From Streptomyces sp. NBC_01296 (GTDB lineage: Bacteria; Actinomycetota; Actinomycetes; Streptomycetales; Streptomycetaceae), in the NCBI RefSeq assembly GCF_035984415.1, contig NZ_CP130720.1, forward strand, positions 8,742,001 to 8,806,000: 64,000 nucleotides of DNA, in the 5' to 3' direction. Made by a program: the position numbers and the translations under genes. The notes under the pieces are model-generated. The model did not search any database and was not told the origin of the DNA. It was given only the letters and a program-made list of their open reading frames with translations. Position 1 is the stretch's first letter. Each line of letters opens with the position of its first letter. This document shows, piece after piece, positions 43,323 through 52,748 of this stretch.

Positions 43323-46300
43323 CGGACCTGTCCGGCGCGGGAGTACGGGTCCTGCTGATCGCGACCGCCACGCACGAAGGCCCCCTGCTGACATCGGTAC
43401 CCGCGGTCGCCACCTCCTGCCAGGATCTGCGCACGGCCTTGATCGAACGCTGCGGAGTGCGGCCCGACCGCCTGCGCACGCTACTCGACCCGGCCGACGC
43501 GCGGACCATGGCGCGGGCCGTCACCGAGGAGGCGCAGCGAGCGGACACCGTGCTGCTGGTCTACTTCATCGGGCACGGTCTGCTCGGCCCGGACGGAGAG
43601 CTGTACCTGGCAGCCACCGGCACCGACCGCCTCACCCCCGGGATGGCCGAGCACCAGGCGCTGTCGTTCTCCTCCCTGCGGCAGGCACTGGAGGCGAGCC
43701 GGGCGTCGTCCGTAGTCGTCGTACTCGACTGCTGCTTCTCCGGACGGGCTTCTTTGAACGGCAGCCCGTCCCTGCCCGCGTTCACGATGACGCCCGCGCA
43801 CGGCATGTACCTCATGGGGTCCGCGGAACAGCTGGCCCTCGCGCCTCCTGGCGCCGCACACACCGCGTTCACCGGCGCGCTCATCGAGCTGCTGACGCAC
43901 GGCGACCCGCGCGGGCTCCAGCAGCTGACCCTGGACGCCGTGTTCGACGGGGTTTTCCGGGCGATGAGTGACCGACAGGGGCCGCTGCCCCGGCGCCAGG
44001 CAGGGGACCGCTCGGGACAGCTCGTCATCGCACCGAACCCGGCAGTGCCTGCGCAGCCGGGGCCTCCAGAGGACTTGGAGCCCGCGCCCGGCCGCTGCCC
44101 GTATCTGGGCCTGGACGCCTTCGGGGTGGACGACGCCGACGTGTACTTCGGGCGCGACGGCATGACGGAGCGGGTGTTCGCCGCACTGACGGAGGTGGCC
44201 GGGGCGGATGAGCCGGGCCCGCTGGTTCTGGTGGGCCCGTCCGGTTCAGGAAAGACCTCCCTACTCAACGCCGGTCTCACGGCCGGCCTGCACGAGCGAG
44301 GATTGCTCGGCACCGCCTCCTGGCTCCCCCTGCGGCTCACCCCCGGCAGGAGCCCGCTCCGGCGCCTGGCAGCGCAGTTCGACACCGGCCCCGAGGCTGT
44401 CGATCGGATGTGGGAGGACCCCGACCACGCGGCCGAGCTGGCCGAACGGCTGCTGACCGACCGGCCGGAGCAGCGGCTGATCGTCCTCGTCGACCAGCTG
44501 GAGGAACTGTTCACGCTGTGCCCGGACACCTCGGAGCGCACCGCGTTCCTACGGTCGGTGACTGCCCTGGCCCGGCTCTCGGGAGGGGACCGGCCGCGGG
44601 CGCTGGTGGTGCTCGCGCTCCGGGCGGACTTCTACGGCCAGGCGGCCGCGCACCCCGAACTGCTCGCCGCTCTGCGCGACAACCAGCTGTTGGTCGAGCC
44701 GATGACCCCCGACGAACTCCACGCCGCCGTCGACGGACCGGCCGCCGCCGCAGGGCTGGTCCTCGACGAGGGCCTCGCCGACGTGATCCTGCACGAGTTC
44801 GGCGCAACGACCGACCGGCAACCGGCCGCGGGGGCGCTGCCACTGCTGTCCCATGTCCTGTGGGCGACCTGGCTGCGCCGCGCCGGATCACGGCTCACCG
44901 TCGCCCAATACCGTGCCGCCGGCGGCATTGCGGAGGCGATCAAGACCACCGCCGACGACACGTACGACGGACTCGACCGGCAGGGCCGGGAAGCCGTACG
45001 TCTCATGCTGCCCCGGCTGGTACGCGTAGGAGAGGACTCCGCCGACACGGCCCAGCCCGTGGACCGCTCTGCGCTCCTGCACGGCCTGCCCGACCTGCCG
45101 GCCGCACAGCAGGCCATCGACCGGTTCACCAGGGCCCGCCTGCTCACCCTCGACCACGACTCCGCCCGCATCAGCCATGAAGCACTGCTGCGCGCCTGGC
45201 CCCAGCTGACGGAGTGGGTCGACGCGGACCGGGACTGGCTGCGCGCCCGCCAGCAACTCGCCGCCGACGCCCGGGCATGGGAGCGGGCCGGGCGGGAGTC
45301 CTCGTTGCTGTACCGGGGGAGCAGGCTGGCCGCCGTACGGGAACGCGCCGCGTCGTCACCGGCGAGCGCGGTCGAGCCCGAGTCCGTGCTCGCCGAGTTC
45401 GTGGACGCCTCTTGGCGGCAGGAGCGCCGAGGTGTGCGCCGGGCCCGGATCGCCGTGGCGTTCCTCATGGCCCTGGTCATGCTCGCCACATCCGGGCTGA
45501 TCGGTTCCGTGATCTTCCAGCAGCGGGCCGAGCGGGCGGGCGAACGCGACCTGGCCCGGTACCTCGCCGCCGAGGCCGAGGAACTCCGCGACCAGCAGCC
45601 CGGTCTGGCAAAGCAGCTGAGCCTGGTCTCGTACCGGACGAACAAGGACGCGGGGCGCGGCGCGCTGCTCAACAGTCGGCGCACTCCTGGTGTGATAGAC
45701 GCAGAGGAGCCGGCCCAGGACCTCGCCTACAGCGGTGACGGCCACATCCTCGCGATCTCCGTCGGTAACGCGATCGAGCTGCGCTACCCGGGCGGCTCCG
45801 CACGGGTCGAAGCAGGCGTGATCGGCCCGGTCACGATCAGCCGGGACGGTCGGACACTCGCTGCGGTCACCTACGACGAGCGTCGGCCGAAAACGGCGTC
45901 GGTGCGGCTGTGGGACATATCGGATCCCGACCAGCCAAAGCAGACCGCCGCGCCGCAGCTGGACGACACCGTCCACGCGCTCGCCCTGAGTACGGACGGC
46001 AAGACCCTGTACGGGGGCCTGACGACCGGTGAGATCCGCGTCTGGGACATCGGCGACCGGGCGGCGCCGAAGCCCCTTCCCACCCTCAGCGGCCATTCCG
46101 CGCGGATCGACTCCCTGGCCGTGTCCCCCAAGCGTGATCTGCTCGCCAGCATGAGCACGGACGGCCGGATCCAGCTCTGGAGGGCGGCCGACTCCGGACG
46201 CCCCGAGCGCGTCGCCGTGATCGAGGGGGCGAAGTACGACCGCAGCATTCTCGTGAACCCCAGGCCGCTGCACCGGGTGGCCTTCAACCCCGACGGACAG

Positions 46301-47854
46301 ATGCTCGCGGCTCCGGTCGCCGTGAAGAACGGGGACGAGCTCGGGCTGTGGCAGCTGGATGCGCCCGACACGCCCCGAAGGGTGGAAAAGAAGAAGGACG
46401 ACTCGACGAGCGACATATCCAGCCCCTGCTACGAGGGCCTGAATTCCATCGCGTTCAGCCCGATCCGCGAGTACGTCGTCGGGGTCTGCGCCGGCACCTG
46501 GCAGGTGTCGATCTACCAGAAGGACCTCCTTCCCGGCGCGATTCTGTCCGGGGCGTCGGGCAGCAGCGGGGGAGGCTCCGACGAGGTGGGGATGGTTCTG
46601 TTCGACCCCGCCAACCCCCGCAGACTGTTGCAGGCCACCGACCACGGCGTGCACGTCTTCTACCTCAACAACTCAGCCCAGCCGGGTGCCGAGGCATTCC
46701 TTCCGGCGACGCCCGGAACCGGAGGCCAGGTCGACTACCGGATGGCGGGTAAGAAGCCACTGATCGCCCTTCAAGGAGTGGGCGTGAACTACCTGTGGGA
46801 CGCGACGGAGATGCCGGACGCGGCCACACTCCTCACCACGACCCGCTCCCCCGACATGTTCACCGGAGCGGACATCGCCCTCAGCCCGGACGGACGCCTC
46901 CTCGCCGACGTCGAGGTGTACGAGGGCGGTGAGGCCGACAAGGACGGCAAGAAGCAGAAGAGCGTCGGCCTGCGACTGCGCAGCACCTCGGCGCCCTCGA
47001 AATCCGCACCGCTGGCCACCATCGACGAGTTGGACAACGGTGTGGCGGCGATCGCCTTCAGCCCCACCGAGCCCGTCCTGGCCGTGTCCGACATGAACGG
47101 CTGGAGAGACGGCAACCACAAGACACCGGTCGTACGGATCTACGACATCGCGAACCCCGAGCGTCCGCGGCAAATCGCCCGGATCGATGCGGCGACCACG
47201 ATGCTCGACTTCTCCCCGGACGGCGAGTCACTCCTCCTCACCGATAGCCCCTTCGCCGACCCGCACGGCACCCGGCCCCAGCCCGCGGACGAGTTGGAGA
47301 GCTGGGACCTCACCGACCCCGCACATCCCGAGAAGCAGTGGGCGCGCCCGGTCGAGGCCGCAATCAGCTCGGTAAACATCGCGTTCCGGCCGGACGGGAA
47401 GCTGCTCGCCGTCTACGACAGCGGCGGCACACTGAGGCTGTGGCGCGTCGAGGAGCACCGGCTCACCGAGGAGCTCTCCCGCGCCTCCGTGAGCATCTAC
47501 GGTAGCCCGATCGCCTTCAGCCCCGACGGAACCCACCTCGCCTTGATCGCGAAGAAGGCCGTGCTTGCCGACGACCGCCCCGAGATCTGGGATCTGACCG
47601 ATCCGCAGAATCCCAGACGGAACTCCTACCTGCCAGGCTCATCGAGAGCCGCCGATTTCTACGCGCTCCAGTTCACCCCGGACGGCGAGTTCCTCGCCAT
47701 CGTCAGGGCATCCGCAGGCGTAGAGCTATGGGACACCAACCCGGAACGGGTCATCGGCGACATCTGCGAATCGGCCGGCGATCCCATCACCCGGCAGGAA
47801 TGGAACCACTACTTGCCCGACAAACCGTACGAGCCGCCGTGCCGTCCGTCCTAG
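43319..47854 (+). CDS. Caspase-STAND NTPase-transmembrane-WD40 conflict effector
   Basis: 1511 residues from GTG 43319. Residues 1-240 are a caspase-like peptidase: His86 in VYFIGHGLLG and Cys139 in VVLDCCFSGRA form the dyad. A STAND/novel STAND NTPase follows, with P-loop GPSGSGKT at 306-313 and Walker B LIVLVDQLEELF near 389. The helical part with FTRARLLTLDHDSARISHEA is the usual winged-helix. A membrane span lies at about 712-734 (VAFLMALVMLATSGLIG). The C-terminal 750 residues are WD40-type repeats (ALALSTDGKTLYGGLTTGEI, VRLWD-like pieces) forming two or more propellers as sensor. The architecture is that of NTP-dependent conflict effectors: the propeller senses an invader or stress signal, the NTPase oligomerises and the caspase cuts host targets. 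It is coupled to EACC1. Confidence 0.93.
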   Translation: MTDLSGAGVRVLLIATATHEGPLLTSVPAVATSCQDLRTALIERCGVRPDRLRTLLDPADARTMARAVTEEAQRADTVLLVYFIGHGLLGPDGELYLAATGTDRLTPGMAEHQALSFSSLRQALEASRASSVVVVLDCCFSGRASLNGSPSLPAFTMTPAHGMYLMGSAEQLALAPPGAAHTAFTGALIELLTHGDPRGLQQLTLDAVFDGVFRAMSDRQGPLPRRQAGDRSGQLVIAPNPAVPAQPGPPEDLEPAPGRCPYLGLDAFGVDDADVYFGRDGMTERVFAALTEVAGADEPGPLVLVGPSGSGKTSLLNAGLTAGLHERGLLGTASWLPLRLTPGRSPLRRLAAQFDTGPEAVDRMWEDPDHAAELAERLLTDRPEQRLIVLVDQLEELFTLCPDTSERTAFLRSVTALARLSGGDRPRALVVLALRADFYGQAAAHPELLAALRDNQLLVEPMTPDELHAAVDGPAAAAGLVLDEGLADVILHEFGATTDRQPAAGALPLLSHVLWATWLRRAGSRLTVAQYRAAGGIAEAIKTTADDTYDGLDRQGREAVRLMLPRLVRVGEDSADTAQPVDRSALLHGLPDLPAAQQAIDRFTRARLLTLDHDSARISHEALLRAWPQLTEWVDADRDWLRARQQLAADARAWERAGRESSLLYRGSRLAAVRERAASSPASAVEPESVLAEFVDASWRQERRGVRRARIAVAFLMALVMLATSGLIGSVIFQQRAERAGERDLARYLAAEAEELRDQQPGLAKQLSLVSYRTNKDAGRGALLNSRRTPGVIDAEEPAQDLAYSGDGHILAISVGNAIELRYPGGSARVEAGVIGPVTISRDGRTLAAVTYDERRPKTASVRLWDISDPDQPKQTAAPQLDDTVHALALSTDGKTLYGGLTTGEIRVWDIGDRAAPKPLPTLSGHSARIDSLAVSPKRDLLASMSTDGRIQLWRAADSGRPERVAVIEGAKYDRSILVNPRPLHRVAFNPDGQMLAAPVAVKNGDELGLWQLDAPDTPRRVEKKKDDSTSDISSPCYEGLNSIAFSPIREYVVGVCAGTWQVSIYQKDLLPGAILSGASGSSGGGSDEVGMVLFDPANPRRLLQATDHGVHVFYLNNSAQPGAEAFLPATPGTGGQVDYRMAGKKPLIALQGVGVNYLWDATEMPDAATLLTTTRSPDMFTGADIALSPDGRLLADVEVYEGGEADKDGKKQKSVGLRLRSTSAPSKSAPLATIDELDNGVAAIAFSPTEPVLAVSDMNGWRDGNHKTPVVRIYDIANPERPRQIARIDAATTMLDFSPDGESLLLTDSPFADPHGTRPQPADELESWDLTDPAHPEKQWARPVEAAISSVNIAFRPDGKLLAVYDSGGTLRLWRVEEHRLTEELSRASVSIYGSPIAFSPDGTHLALIAKKAVLADDRPEIWDLTDPQNPRRNSYLPGSSRAADFYALQFTPDGEFLAIVRASAGVELWDTNPERVIGDICESAGDPITRQEWNHYLPDKPYEPPCRPS

Positions 47855-48432
47855 CAGGGGAAAACGCCGCCCTCGACACCACCACGCCCCACCCTGACGC
47901 CCTGCTGAACCCGGTAGCCGCACTGCCCTATCCCTCCCACGTCCTCGCCACCCTTGCGGTACGGCTCACCAGCGACCTCACGCAAGTCCAACGCGACCAG
48001 ACTGCCAGCGAAGCCGACCTTGCCACCTCGCTGTCCAGCCTCGGTATCCGGCTGTCGGAGGTGGGGCGGTGGGGGGAGGCTCTGGAAGCGGAGCTGGAGG
48101 CGGTGGAGATCCGTCGGCGGTTGGCGGACCCGGTCACCGGCAACCCCGCCGCTGCCCACGAACCCGACCTCGCTCACTCCTTGTACGTCTGGGCAGCCTT
48201 GCTGTTCTGGGGACAGCAAATCTCCGGTGCGTTGCAAGCCACAAATGAAGCAGTGGAAATCTACCGCAAGCTCATGTCGGCGCGGCCTGCCCAGCATCTC
48301 ATTCTTTCGCCTCTGCGTGCGGTGTTGAGCTTGCAAGCAGAAATACTTGATGGTCTTGGTCGGTTCCAGGAGGCGAAGGCGATTCGCGTTTGGCTCGCAG
48401 CCAACCCCGAGCCGCCGGATTCCTCTAAATAG
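47839..48432 (+). CDS. TPR-repeat fragment behind the caspase gene
   Basis: 197 residues from GTG 47839, overlapping the caspase 3' end by 16 bases in another frame. LATSLSSLGIRLSEVGRWGE, ALEAELEAVEIRRRL and DLAHSLYVWAALLFWGQQIS are TPR units as found in large NB-ARC/TPR proteins of streptomycetes. The start is inferred from the overlap. The protein lacks the nucleotide domain, so it is either a small adapter of the caspase cassette or the tail of a lost gene. Confidence 0.6.
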   Translation: MPSVLAGENAALDTTTPHPDALLNPVAALPYPSHVLATLAVRLTSDLTQVQRDQTASEADLATSLSSLGIRLSEVGRWGEALEAELEAVEIRRRLADPVTGNPAAAHEPDLAHSLYVWAALLFWGQQISGALQATNEAVEIYRKLMSARPAQHLILSPLRAVLSLQAEILDGLGRFQEAKAIRVWLAANPEPPDSSK

Positions 48433-48504
48433 CCCTTTCCGGGAGACGAGTGCACCCCGCCAGCCGAATCCCCCCGGCGGCCGATGCCGGAATTCATGAC
48501 GGGA

Positions 48505-48523
48505 GCCGCTCCTTTGGAGCGGC
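48505..48523. terminator. Hairpin after the TPR gene
   Basis: GCCGCTCC and GGAGCGGC pair perfectly around TTT; the stem extends with mismatches to about 48498-48535. It lies 70 bp after the TPR stop and closes the caspase operon. Confidence 0.65.
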
Positions 48524-48790
48524 CGGCTTCCGTCCCAACGCTTCGGTGATCGAGCACTTCCCCGTACAAGGCAGTCCCGCCATCGCGATCACCACAGTGT
48601 CACCGTGGCACAGCCGGCGTGCCCCATGAAGGGGTGGGACCCTCAGCCCACCCCTTCAGCAACCACACCGCACCCTGGCGTCAGGTGGCCCATGTGGACT
48701 CGCTTTGCCGCAACCCGGTTCGTTCGCCCGGCTGACGCCGAACTGCTCTCGCCCTGCGACTCGCTCACGATCACCGCGTACGTCAGTTGC

Positions 48791-48964
48791 TCATGAATAG
48801 CTTCGCAGCACGGCCGAGCCGTGCAATCGGCGGCGCAGCCGCATCAAGTCGGTAAGGTCCGCGACATTTTTGAACCGGTTGAGAAGAAGATCGATCCGGT
48901 GATCGCCTGCCTCTCGCACCGCAATCGTGATGGCCTCGACAAGTTGTCCCGGATCATCAGGCAT
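48791..48964 (-). CDS. Small helical hypothetical protein
   Basis: 57 residues: MPDDPGQLVEAITIAVREAG, DHRIDLLLNRFKNVADLTDL, MRLRRRLHGSAVLRSYS. Codon pattern and composition look genuine and most residues should be helical. No family recognised and no clear Shine-Dalgarno. It lies near conflict genes, where small helical adapter proteins are common. Too short for the length-filtered list. Confidence 0.45.
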   Translation of the reverse strand: MPDDPGQLVEAITIAVREAGDHRIDLLLNRFKNVADLTDLMRLRRRLHGSAVLRSYS

Positions 48965-49260
48965 AGGGGAATTCTTGGCCGGTGAAGCCGTGGTTTACAC
49001 CTGGCCATACGTACATGCGAAGAGTGCACTCTCCCGGGCCATTGGGATGCCGCCCTCGGACCCCGATCAGCTTCGACGCCGAGCACAGCAGGCCCCGGGG
49101 GTGCGGTCGCCCATCCTCCTCCAGTACCACTGGCGAACCCGGGCCGGCGGCCGGACCCCAGCGCACCGCCCTGATGCCGGCGTCCAGCTCATCGCCACAC
49201 GCTGACGGGCTCACGCCTGGCTCCGGGTATGGCAACAGACCCAGCATCGGACCGCACGGG
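48965..49260. other. Gene-free stretch
   Basis: About 300 bp with no gene that I can support. A plus-strand frame from 48982 joins the gene at 49261 in frame but carries no homology-like pattern upstream of it. Confidence 0.35.
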
Positions 49261-49578
49261 ATGCGAGAAGAGGTCTCCGCCGGGATGTTCTCCGGCGCCA
49301 TCGACGCCCACTGGCACGACCAGCTCGATACCCCCGCCTACGACGCGTTCTCCACCGAGCACGCGGGAGCGGTCGTGGGACACAGCCCGGAGTCCGGATC
49401 CGGCGGGATCGGGTGGGCGGCCGTGTACGAGGAGGCGTACGGGCCGCTGCCCGCGATCTGGTTCACCGACGAGCTCGGTCGCCTCGACGGCGAGGCCTTC
49501 GCTGCCTACCGGGAGACCGGCCGCGTCGAGGCGTCGTGGAACTGCGGTCCCGAGTTCGCCGGCGAGACCGCTCAGTGA
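49261..49578 (+). CDS. Hypothetical protein (first gene of kinase-like operon)
   Basis: 105 residues from ATG 49261: MREEVSAGMFSGAIDAHWHD, QLDTPAYDAFSTEH, AIWFTDELGRLDGEAFAAYR. An acidic, Trp-containing small protein with no recognised family. Its stop overlaps the GTG of the next gene by four bases, and that gene overlaps the kinase-like one, so the three form a coupled operon. Confidence 0.6.
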   Translation: MREEVSAGMFSGAIDAHWHDQLDTPAYDAFSTEHAGAVVGHSPESGSGGIGWAAVYEEAYGPLPAIWFTDELGRLDGEAFAAYRETGRVEASWNCGPEFAGETAQ

Positions 49579-50217
49579 CCAGCACCGCGCCCACGGAGCC
49601 CCCGCTCGCGCGGGCGGGGGCTCTGCGCCTCTCCCAGAACCGCACCACCACTCCCGCCTTCGCCGGGTACGTGGAGGCCACCACTGCGCACTGCCCCTAC
49701 CTCGGCCCGTCAGTGAACAACGGGCTGACGTACTGGACGACGTACGACATTGCGCCGGGCGCCGGGCTGTTCGATATCGAGGGCACCCTGTTCGCGGCGG
49801 CGGGTCGTCTGCACGGAGCGGGTTCGAATTCTGGCCAAAGGGCAGCGCGGTTATCTGGTGTGCGAGAACCTGGTCGTGCGTGGGGCCTCACGCTGTCACC
49901 TGGACTGGCCGCACTGGGCCCTGAAGAACCTCTACGGGTCCATCGGGCCGATGTTCGGCAAGTTCTGGGAGGGTGAGGAGGACACCAGCCGCTACGGCGC
50001 CGCCGTTCCCCTTCCCCCGGTGACGTTCCTGTCGATTCGTCCCGCCGTGCGTCCGCGTGACCCGCAGTTCCTGCAGAGCACACCTGTGCTGGCCGAGACC
50101 ATCCGCGAGGCCCAGGACGACAGCCGCCACGTCTTCGACGGTCTTGAGCGCGACTGGGCCACGGTGCGGTCCTGGGCCGCCCGCCTGCCGAAGCCTTCGA
50201 AGGAGAGCATCCCTTGA
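49575..50217 (+). pseudogene. Hypothetical gene broken by a frameshift
   Basis: Starts at GTG 49575 (STAPTEPPLARAGALRLSQN, GYVEATTAHCPYLGPSVNNG, GLFDIEGTLFAAAGRLHG). At about 49815-49820 the coding jumps by one base into ERVRILAKGQRGYLVCENLV, CHLDWPHWALKNLYGSIGPM and HVFDGLERDWATVRSWAARL, ending at 50217. The two halves read like one protein of about 213 residues of unknown function. It may be a sequencing error, programmed slippage or a dead gene. A GC hairpin (49596-49605/49614-49623) lies near its 5' end. Confidence 0.6.
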
Positions 50218-51059
50218 GCACTCCCTCCCCGATTCCAGCCCCTGCACGGGCCGCCGCCACCGAGCACTGCGGCCGCGACCTGGTCCTCACCGAGATCACT
50301 GACCGGCGCGGCTCTGCCGTCTGGAAGGCCGCCGGCCACAAGGGCGCCGCCGCTGTGAAGGTCGGCCGCGGCGACGGCGTCGAGATCACCGCCCGCGAGG
50401 CCGCCGCTCTCGCCGCCCTGAACACCGATTACTTCGTGGGTGGCGGTGTCACCCACGGTTTGGCCTGGCTGCTGACCGACTGGCTCGAGGGCCCCTCCAC
50501 GTGGGAGGTCTTTGGCCCCGTCCGGGCGGGTGGCGTCGACCGGGAGCAGGCTGTGGCCGCGGCCGCCGACCTGTGCGCGGCCGTCGCCGGCCTCCACGCA
50601 TCGGGCTGGGTGCACGCCGACCTCCAGCCCTCTCACGGCATCCACACCGACACTGGGGTCCAGCTCATCGATCTGGCCTGGGCCTGGCGGCCGGGCTGGG
50701 ACCAGGGCATCAAGTTCAACGGTGGCCTGACGCACCTGCTCTCGCCCGAGCTCGCGGCCGCCATCCTCACCGGGGACAAGCCCGTCGCCGTCACCCGGGC
50801 CGCCGATGTGTACGCCCTCGCCGGGACTATCTGGACCTGCGCGACTGGGAGGTGGCCGCTGGACTACCAGGCCGCCGGGATCAGCCCGAAGACCTGCAGC
50901 CCGCACGAGCTGCGCCAGCACATCGCCACCGGCCGCGTCCCCGTCACGGCCGACCGGCCCTGGCCCGACCTACAGAACGTGCTGCTGCCCGTACTACTGG
51001 ACGATCCAGCCAACCGGCCCACCGCCAGCGAACTCGGCAAAACGCTACAGGCCCCGTAA
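50214..51059 (+). CDS. Protein kinase-like (ABC1/APH-type fold) protein
   Basis: 281 residues from TTG 50214, which overlaps the preceding stop by four bases (TTGA). The ATP-binding Lys is in GAAAVKVGRGDG and the Glu-like helix in ITAREAAALAALNTDYF. The catalytic loop reads WVHADLQPSHGI (HxDLxPSH, Asn replaced by His) and the DFG position reads IDLAWAW. These changes suggest a degenerate or pseudokinase, or a phosphotransferase of the aminoglycoside-kinase type. LTGDKPVAVTRAADVYALAG is the helical lobe. Coupled to the two hypothetical genes upstream. Confidence 0.75.
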   Translation: MSTPSPIPAPARAAATEHCGRDLVLTEITDRRGSAVWKAAGHKGAAAVKVGRGDGVEITAREAAALAALNTDYFVGGGVTHGLAWLLTDWLEGPSTWEVFGPVRAGGVDREQAVAAAADLCAAVAGLHASGWVHADLQPSHGIHTDTGVQLIDLAWAWRPGWDQGIKFNGGLTHLLSPELAAAILTGDKPVAVTRAADVYALAGTIWTCATGRWPLDYQAAGISPKTCSPHELRQHIATGRVPVTADRPWPDLQNVLLPVLLDDPANRPTASELGKTLQAP

Positions 51060-51439
51060 GGCACGTCGCTGCTTCGTAGCCCTCAGCCCGTCGCTCGGCC
51101 GAGCTAAACGACCGAGAGAGGCTTCCTGGCCGACATGGGGGACATCGGGGCCGTGATCTGCCATAGGGAGTCCTCCACCAGGTCCTGCCCCCTTGTGGGG
51201 GTAAGGCTGGTTCTGGGGCCGTACGAGGTGTGAAGCAGGAGCCGGAGCGGGGTTGAGGCCAGTCATGGAACCGATGCTGGCGCAGGCTATGGGTTCGGGA
51301 GGCACTCTCTATGGTGGACGGGAGGCCCTGGAGCAGGAGCCTGGCGACAGGGGGGCCCTAGGCCTTTCGTACTGTGCCCAGGCGTCTCAGGCAGGTGCAA
51401 GTACCGGCCGACTGCCTGTCCGTGTGCTGGTCGCTCGCT
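51060..51439. other. Gene-free stretch
   Basis: About 380 bp between the convergent kinase-like and membrane protein genes. No ORF, repeat or RNA gene that I can support. Confidence 0.4.
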
Positions 51440-52177
51440 TCACCGCCATACCTCCGTTACGTCTGCCTGGGTAGTGCTGCTGTTTCCTTCCGGGGCATAG
51501 CTGATCTTCCATAGGTCTGTCGTAGCGTTGATTTGCCCGACGGCGTATCCGTCGATTCTCTCGACTGCCGGGTTCTCGGCAGTCCTGCAGTCGTAGTTCA
51601 TGCGCTCTCCACTGATGATGTTGGCGGCTCCGCCGTTGTAGACGCAGCGGAAGCTCTGGGATCCTCCGGACGGATACTTGAGAGCGATTGCCCATGGGTA
51701 TCCCTCGCCGGGAGAGACGTCAGTCGGACGGGGCTGGCGGTCGATGGTGGGATCGTCAACTATCCAAACTTTCTTCTCCCATGGCGACGCCAGGCAGGCT
51801 GCCCTGCGGGGGAGTCCTGACACGGGGTAGACGAATGGCCAGCATGGATCCCTAATGGCCTCGTTAGAGAAGCATCGCAGCGCGTCGGGGTCGCTGCTCA
51901 CGCGGCTGTTCTGGCACTTGGCTGCTCCGTGACCGTCTTCTTGGTATGGCGGAAGGAGCGATCCGTCGCTCCGGAAGAGGCGGAGGAGGTGAACTTCTGT
52001 GCGATCCGGCTCCTTGGGTGGGTCTCCCGCCAGTTGGAGAACAGCCACGACAAGCCCGGCGATTGTGGCAACACCCGCGCTGATCTCAAGCCATCGGACC
52101 CATGGCTTCGTGCGGCGCTGATGACTACTCGCTCCCGCATCTGAATTCAGGGAGTCTGTACCGTTTCCATCCTCCAT
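51440..52177 (-). CDS. Hypothetical membrane protein
   Basis: 245 residues from ATG 52177. A basic start and one membrane span (WLEISAGVATIAGLVVAVLQ, about residues 29-50) place the rest outside or as an anchor. The outer part has six or more cysteines (CQNSR, RCFSNEA, DPCWPF, RAACLASP, FRCVYNG, DCRTAEN), likely in disulfides. No family recognised. AT-richer codons than its neighbours (LLRLFRSDGS, several TCT/ATA) suggest recent acquisition. Confidence 0.7.
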   Translation of the reverse strand: MEDGNGTDSLNSDAGASSHQRRTKPWVRWLEISAGVATIAGLVVAVLQLAGDPPKEPDRTEVHLLRLFRSDGSLLPPYQEDGHGAAKCQNSRVSSDPDALRCFSNEAIRDPCWPFVYPVSGLPRRAACLASPWEKKVWIVDDPTIDRQPRPTDVSPGEGYPWAIALKYPSGGSQSFRCVYNGGAANIISGERMNYDCRTAENPAVERIDGYAVGQINATTDLWKISYAPEGNSSTTQADVTEVWR

Positions 52178-52436
52178 GAGCTAATCATTGCGGAACACCA
52201 GGGAATGAGCTGGCAGGCTGACCTGACATGCCGATGGGCCTCGCAACGGCCGGTCGCGCCGGCACTAATCGAACGCGTCCGGCCCTCACCGCCGCCGCGC
52301 GAAGGGTCTGCGGATGGCAGTGCTCGGCTGACACCCAAGAGCTCACCCCCTGAGTCCTGAGGACGGGCCGGCCCGGCGGCCTGGAGGAAACGGGGCGACT
52401 GGCGCAGGCGCAGGGGCGTGATCACGATTCCGGGTG

Positions 52437-52748
52437 TTACTGCCAGAAGATTCGTTCGATGACGATCTGGGGGTCTGCGGTGCGGTGGGTGAAGGTGTAG
52501 CGGAGCCAGCCGTGGCCGTGGTCGAAGTACAGGATGTGCGCGCCGCGGGGCTCGGTGGAGCGGGCGGGTTCGATGCTGACGCTCGTCGTGTCGAGATGGT
52601 CGTCGCGGTAGGGGTGGCGGGAGGTCTTCAGCTCGGTGACGGCGTCGATGATCAGGTCTCGCACGCGGGTGTGCAGAGCGTCGCGGTACTCGGCGGCCAG
52701 CTTGGTCCAGTCCGCGGCCCAGGGCGGGCCGGTGAACTCTGCGCTCAC
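52437..52748 (-). CDS. RelE/ParE-like small protein (possible toxin)
   Basis: 103 residues from GTG 52748, four-base overlap with the DUF6247 gene. ADWTKLAAEYRDALHTRVRD, LIIDAVTELKTSRHPY and GHGWLRYTFTHRTADPQIVI are arranged as helix then beta strands, as in RelE/ParE-like folds, though the match is weak and no catalytic residues can be named. Pairing with a coupled DUF6247 protein suggests a toxin-antitoxin module. Confidence 0.55.
   Translation of the reverse strand: MSAEFTGPPWAADWTKLAAEYRDALHTRVRDLIIDAVTELKTSRHPYRDDHLDTTSVSIEPARSTEPRGAHILYFDHGHGWLRYTFTHRTADPQIVIERIFWQ

Noticed and set aside
49815..49832. tRNA T-arm-like GGTTCGAATT
   Set aside because: No acceptor or anticodon stems pair around it, and it lies inside a frameshifted coding region.
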